Shown in pieces: positions 4,814 to 7,499 of a DNA stretch of 7,499 bases. The position numbers and the translations under genes were made by a program. Position 1 is the first letter of the stretch, and every line of letters starts with the position of its first letter. The DNA is from Marinilabiliales bacterium (GTDB lineage: Bacteria; Bacteroidota; Bacteroidia; Bacteroidales; BM523), in the NCBI GenBank assembly GCA_002869425.1, contig PKSZ01000489.1:1-7499 (forward strand), given 5' to 3'. The notes below the pieces were generated by a model that searched no databases, was not told the DNA's origin, and worked only from the letters and a program-made list of their open reading frames with translations.

Positions 4814-7499
4814 CTAATTCAGTTTAACAATTTTCTTGATAAAGTAATTGTTATTAAATCTGAATTTAATCAAATATGTATTTGCAGGCCAGTCCTTCGT
4901 ATCTATTTGCTCTGTGTACTTGCCTTTTATCTGATCGTCATGGGAAATACTTTCAATGAGCTTTCCATTAATATCGAGAACTTCAATCTCCACAGAACCT
5001 GAAATTTCCGTTTGATAAGAAACATTAAATACATCGGATACCGGGTTTGGATATACACTTAAACTAAATTCTGAAACAGAAAATTCCGAAACAGCACTTG
5101 TATTCTCAGCATAAATACCCATAGAACCAGATGATTCATCAACATAGAAATTCATATCCTCAATAACTGTATCCTGATCACTTATCGTAATATCAGTATG
5201 TGTTGTTAATAGAGGGAATCCGGGAATATCAACAACTAAGCCATAGTTGGAACCAAAAGGAAGATTTGTAATTGCATAATATCCGGTTGTGTCTGTATCA
5301 TCAGAAGCAATAGGCTCATCATTTGGCTCTTGTTCAATGTACACCTCTGCTCCAGGAACCGGGTCACCAACACTTTTTGAATTTGCATCACCATAAGTGA
5401 TATAACCACTTACAGTACCACCACCAGTAACAGGAGGAACTTCATACATGGTGATATTCAGATTTGTATTATCATTACAGACCAATTGAATAGGTGTAGA
5501 AGCATCCCATGAATATGTATTGGCATAATAAGTATTTGTGATACTTGTATGCGCTGAATCATTATTAACAACCAATCGCATATAATCAGTGTCTGGCAAT
5601 AAATTAACAAAACTAAATACACCTCCTGCACTATTATCAACTGATGTAACCAGGCTAAAGGAAACAATTGAATCCAAATTTTCGTGATATAATTCAATAT
5701 TAACGTCACCGGCATTGAATACATCATCTTCATAAAGAATCTGTCCATTAAGCTGTGGCAATAGCTGACTTCCTATATAAGTTCCTGTAGTCATTGAACA
5801 TCCATTCGCATCGGTTACTGTAAGGTAATATGGTGTATCGCCGCATAAGTTACCCGCAATTAAGTCTGAACTACCCTCTGACCATGAATAGTTATATGGA
5901 CTTGTACCTCCACTTACAGTTGCTTCAGCTACACCATCACAACCAGTGCAACCAGCAGACTGGGTTGTTATATAAAAGAACAATTGAGCCGGTTCGGGTG
6001 CTATAACTACTGAATCCTCAGCACCACAACCAAGATCATCGATAACCGTCACATGATAAGTTCCTGAAATCAAATCATAAGCCGTTGGGCCTGACTGACC
6101 ATCTGACCACTGATAACTTATTGGCGAAATACCATTTGTCATTGTTACTGTAGCATTGGCAGTTTGTCCGTAACAATTGATCTGGTTCGCCGTCAGTGCA
6201 ACTGATCCTGTTCCAATAACATTAACATCTACAGATGTTGACTTCTGACATAAATTATCGTCTGTTACAGTAACATTATAGCTACCTGGCATTAAGCCTG
6301 AAATATCCTGAGTTGTCTCATTGTTACTCCATAATATCGTGTAAGGAGAAGTTCCTCCTGTAGGCGTTGCTAAAGAAGCAGCACCCAATCCAACACCACA
6401 TTCTGCATCTGTTCCTGTTGCAGAAACAACCAGTTCAGCAGGTTCCGTTATATCCTGACTCAGGCTTGCTGTACAACCTTTAAGATCAGAAACCAAGACA
6501 CTATAAGTTCCTGCGGTTAAACCTGTTAAATCTTCAAGTGCATAACCATTTGACCACAAATATGTGTAAGGAGCTGATCCATTGGTAATGGAAATATCTA
6601 TTGAGCCATCATTATCACCAAAACAAGTATTGTTTGTAACATTCACAAGAGAAATAACCGGTACATCCAATATTGTCAGCTGAGTTTCAACAATACTATC
6701 GCATCCATTTTCTGAAATTAACGTATCGGTATAAATACCCGCCGTAGTTTGCCATGCACCTTCAACAAAAACACTATCTCCCATGCATATTGAAACTGCT
6801 GATTGTGTAGTTATTTCTTCAAGAACAGTAAGGCTTGTGGTAATTGTACTATCACAGCCATTAACTGAACTTAAATAATCGAAATAAATGCCTGTTGTAT
6901 TCTGATATTCACCCTGTAAGAAGATACTGTCTCCTGCACAAATGGTCTGGAAATTTGTTTCCAGATAGGTTGGATTAACAATTAAAGTTGTTTCGATAAC
7001 ACTATCACAACCTGCACTGGACATTAGCGTATCATAATAGGTTCCTGACATATTTTGCCATGCTCCCTCCAGGAATAAACTATCTGAATCACAAATACTT
7101 TGTACCTGAGGCATCAAATATTCATCCTCTACAATTACATTGAATTGACAATTTGCAATATTACCAGCATCATCAGTAGCTGTATACTCAACAATATTAA
7201 CACCGGAAGAAAAAGATGAACCTGAAGCTTGTCCAGAAACGAGTGTTACAGTTGGGACAGAACAATTATCGCTTGCAGTAATCGCAGGATAATTAACTAT
7301 TGTTCCGTCGCCACAAACGGTTGTATCGTTATAATAAGAAAAAACAGGATCTGTATCATCAACCAGAAAAACATCAAATGATATGGAATCTGCATTACTA
7401 CTGAGATCCGTAGCTGTAATAACTACCGTTGTGTCGTTAGTAATAACAAAACCAACCTGAGGCGATTGCGTAATGGTTGGATTGGGATCACATAAATCA
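4814..7499 (-). CDS. Giant T9SS-secreted protein with HYR, GDS and SprB-like repeats, C-terminal 894 residues (partial)
   Basis: The frame is open from the right edge (first full codon at 7498) to a TAG at 4816-4814. A TTG codon at 7117 is internal, not a start: the preceding 127 codons are in frame and code for recognisable domains. In visible numbering: end of one HYR domain (1-48) and a full HYR domain (49-124, ending VEYTATDDAGN); three ~50-residue repeats with ICxGDSxF...GCDS (135-277); four SprB-like repeats with G.SPY.Y.WS and L..G.Y.V.V.D..GC (285-574); two Cna-B/carboxypeptidase-regulatory-like domains (582-685 and 693-785, the latter with VPGAEVYIE and TDTTGYYAITNLPFG); and a T9SS type A sorting domain (813-894) starting LSVYPNPVSD. 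SprB repeats are known from gliding adhesins of Flavobacterium, so export across the outer membrane and a surface or matrix adhesin role are likely. No enzyme domain is visible. The full protein is probably well over 1000 residues, with its signal peptide beyond the edge. Confidence 0.95.
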   Translation of the reverse strand, partial: DLCDPNPTITQSPQVGFVITNDTTVVITATDLSSNADSISFDVFLVDDTDPVFSYYNDTTVCGDGTIVNYPAITASDNCSVPTVTLVSGQASGSSFSSGVNIVEYTATDDAGNIANCQFNVIVEDEYLMPQVQSICDSDSLFLEGAWQNMSGTYYDTLMSSAGCDSVIETTLIVNPTYLETNFQTICAGDSIFLQGEYQNTTGIYFDYLSSVNGCDSTITTSLTVLEEITTQSAVSICMGDSVFVEGAWQTTAGIYTDTLISENGCDSIVETQLTILDVPVISLVNVTNNTCFGDNDGSIDISITNGSAPYTYLWSNGYALEDLTGLTAGTYSVLVSDLKGCTASLSQDITEPAELVVSATGTDAECGVGLGAASLATPTGGTSPYTILWSNNETTQDISGLMPGSYNVTVTDDNLCQKSTSVDVNVIGTGSVALTANQINCYGQTANATVTMTNGISPISYQWSDGQSGPTAYDLISGTYHVTVIDDLGCGAEDSVVIAPEPAQLFFYITTQSAGCTGCDGVAEATVSGGTSPYNYSWSEGSSDLIAGNLCGDTPYYLTVTDANGCSMTTGTYIGSQLLPQLNGQILYEDDVFNAGDVNIELYHENLDSIVSFSLVTSVDNSAGGVFSFVNLLPDTDYMRLVVNNDSAHTSITNTYYANTYSWDASTPIQLVCNDNTNLNITMYEVPPVTGGGTVSGYITYGDANSKSVGDPVPGAEVYIEQEPNDEPIASDDTDTTGYYAITNLPFGSNYGLVVDIPGFPLLTTHTDITISDQDTVIEDMNFYVDESSGSMGIYAENTSAVSEFSVSEFSLSVYPNPVSDVFNVSYQTEISGSVEIEVLDINGKLIESISHDDQIKGKYTEQIDTKDWPANTYLIKFRFNNNYFIKKIVKLN
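4817..5062 (-). other. T9SS type A sorting domain
   Basis: The last 82 residues have the hallmarks of the family: an LSVYPNPVSDVFNV start, a central VEIEVLDINGKLI strand pair, a WPANTYLIKF strand and a KKIVKLN end. The domain directs passage through the T9SS translocon and is normally cleaved and replaced by an A-LPS anchor, or the protein is released. A small in-frame duplication (VSEFSVSEFSLS) lies at the hinge just before it. Confidence 0.93.
5777..6646 (-). repeat. Four SprB-like repeats
   Basis: Four ~70-residue units in tandem each contain a Cys near the start, a GxSPYxYxWS strand, a short D/L..L turn, (A/S/P)GxYxVxVxD and a closing GC. The third and fourth are more diverged: the third has ISPISYQWSDG and the fourth ends LCGDTPYYLTVTDANGC. 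The pattern fits Pfam SprB-repeat domains, beta-sandwich modules of gliding and adhesion proteins. The Cys pairs could form disulfides outside the cell. Confidence 0.82.
6668..7096 (-). repeat. Three ~50-residue ICxGDS...GCDS repeats
   Basis: Visible residues 135-277 hold three tandem units: SICDSDSLFLEG, TICAGDSIFLQG and SICMGDSVFVEG. Each continues with (A/E)(W/Y)Q...(S/A/T)G.Y.D.L.S..GCDS and ends in a short beta strand (T.L.V or similar). Two Cys per unit at constant spacing suggest one disulfide each. Such units are frequent in giant Bacteroidota surface proteins, but I cannot name an assigned function. Confidence 0.82.

Noticed and set aside
4814..7117. A 767-residue gene starting at a TTG at 7117
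   Set aside because: The same frame continues without a stop to the window edge and encodes HYR domains, so the TTG is internal.

Overview
The window looks like a chromosomal segment of a Bacteroidota bacterium, probably free-living and gliding or surface-associated. The evidence is AT-rich DNA, two very large secreted repeat proteins, one ending in a type IX secretion system (T9SS) type A sorting domain, promoter-like sites of the Bacteroidota type (TTTG, about 19 bp, TAnnTTTG), and no Shine-Dalgarno sequence before either visible gene start. No genus can be assigned.

Layout. (1) Positions 1-2998, minus strand: a two-gene unit. A 174-residue exported protein with a duplicated Trp/Pro/Tyr motif (2474-2998) is followed 28 bp later by the first 815 residues of a giant surface protein (2445 down to the left edge, still open). 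That protein has a signal peptide, an all-beta N-terminal domain and five ~135-residue PPC-like repeats. (2) Positions 2999-3355: a compact divergent control region. The perfect palindrome TTGGAATTCCAA carries one -33-like element on each strand, serving the minus-strand unit and a plus-strand tRNA-Arg(UCU), which ends in a strong intrinsic terminator. (3) Positions 3356-4813: about 1.45 kb with no credible gene. It is full of inverted repeats and contains two diverged direct copies (~360 bp each, ~512 bp apart) of a foldable element. In the 184-bp core the copies differ at 16 sites, only one of which lies in a predicted stem. (4) Positions 4814-7499, minus strand: the C-terminal 894 residues of a second giant secreted protein (HYR domains, three ~50-residue GDS/GCDS repeats, four SprB-like repeats, two Cna-B/carboxypeptidase-regulatory-like domains, T9SS sorting domain). 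Its upstream part lies past the right edge.

The two large genes point the same way but are separated by the tRNA and the non-coding block, and the right-hand gene has its own terminator-like hairpin, so they are probably separate transcription units. Both encode exported, repeat-built surface or secreted proteins likely involved in adhesion or the extracellular matrix. Neither large gene is complete here, and both frames run off the window, so any method that needs both a start and a stop will miss or truncate them.

The least explained part is block 3. I found no protein-coding novel system such as a defence cassette, retron or CRISPR array. The best candidates for undescribed biology are the paired structured repeat and the palindromic divergent promoter.
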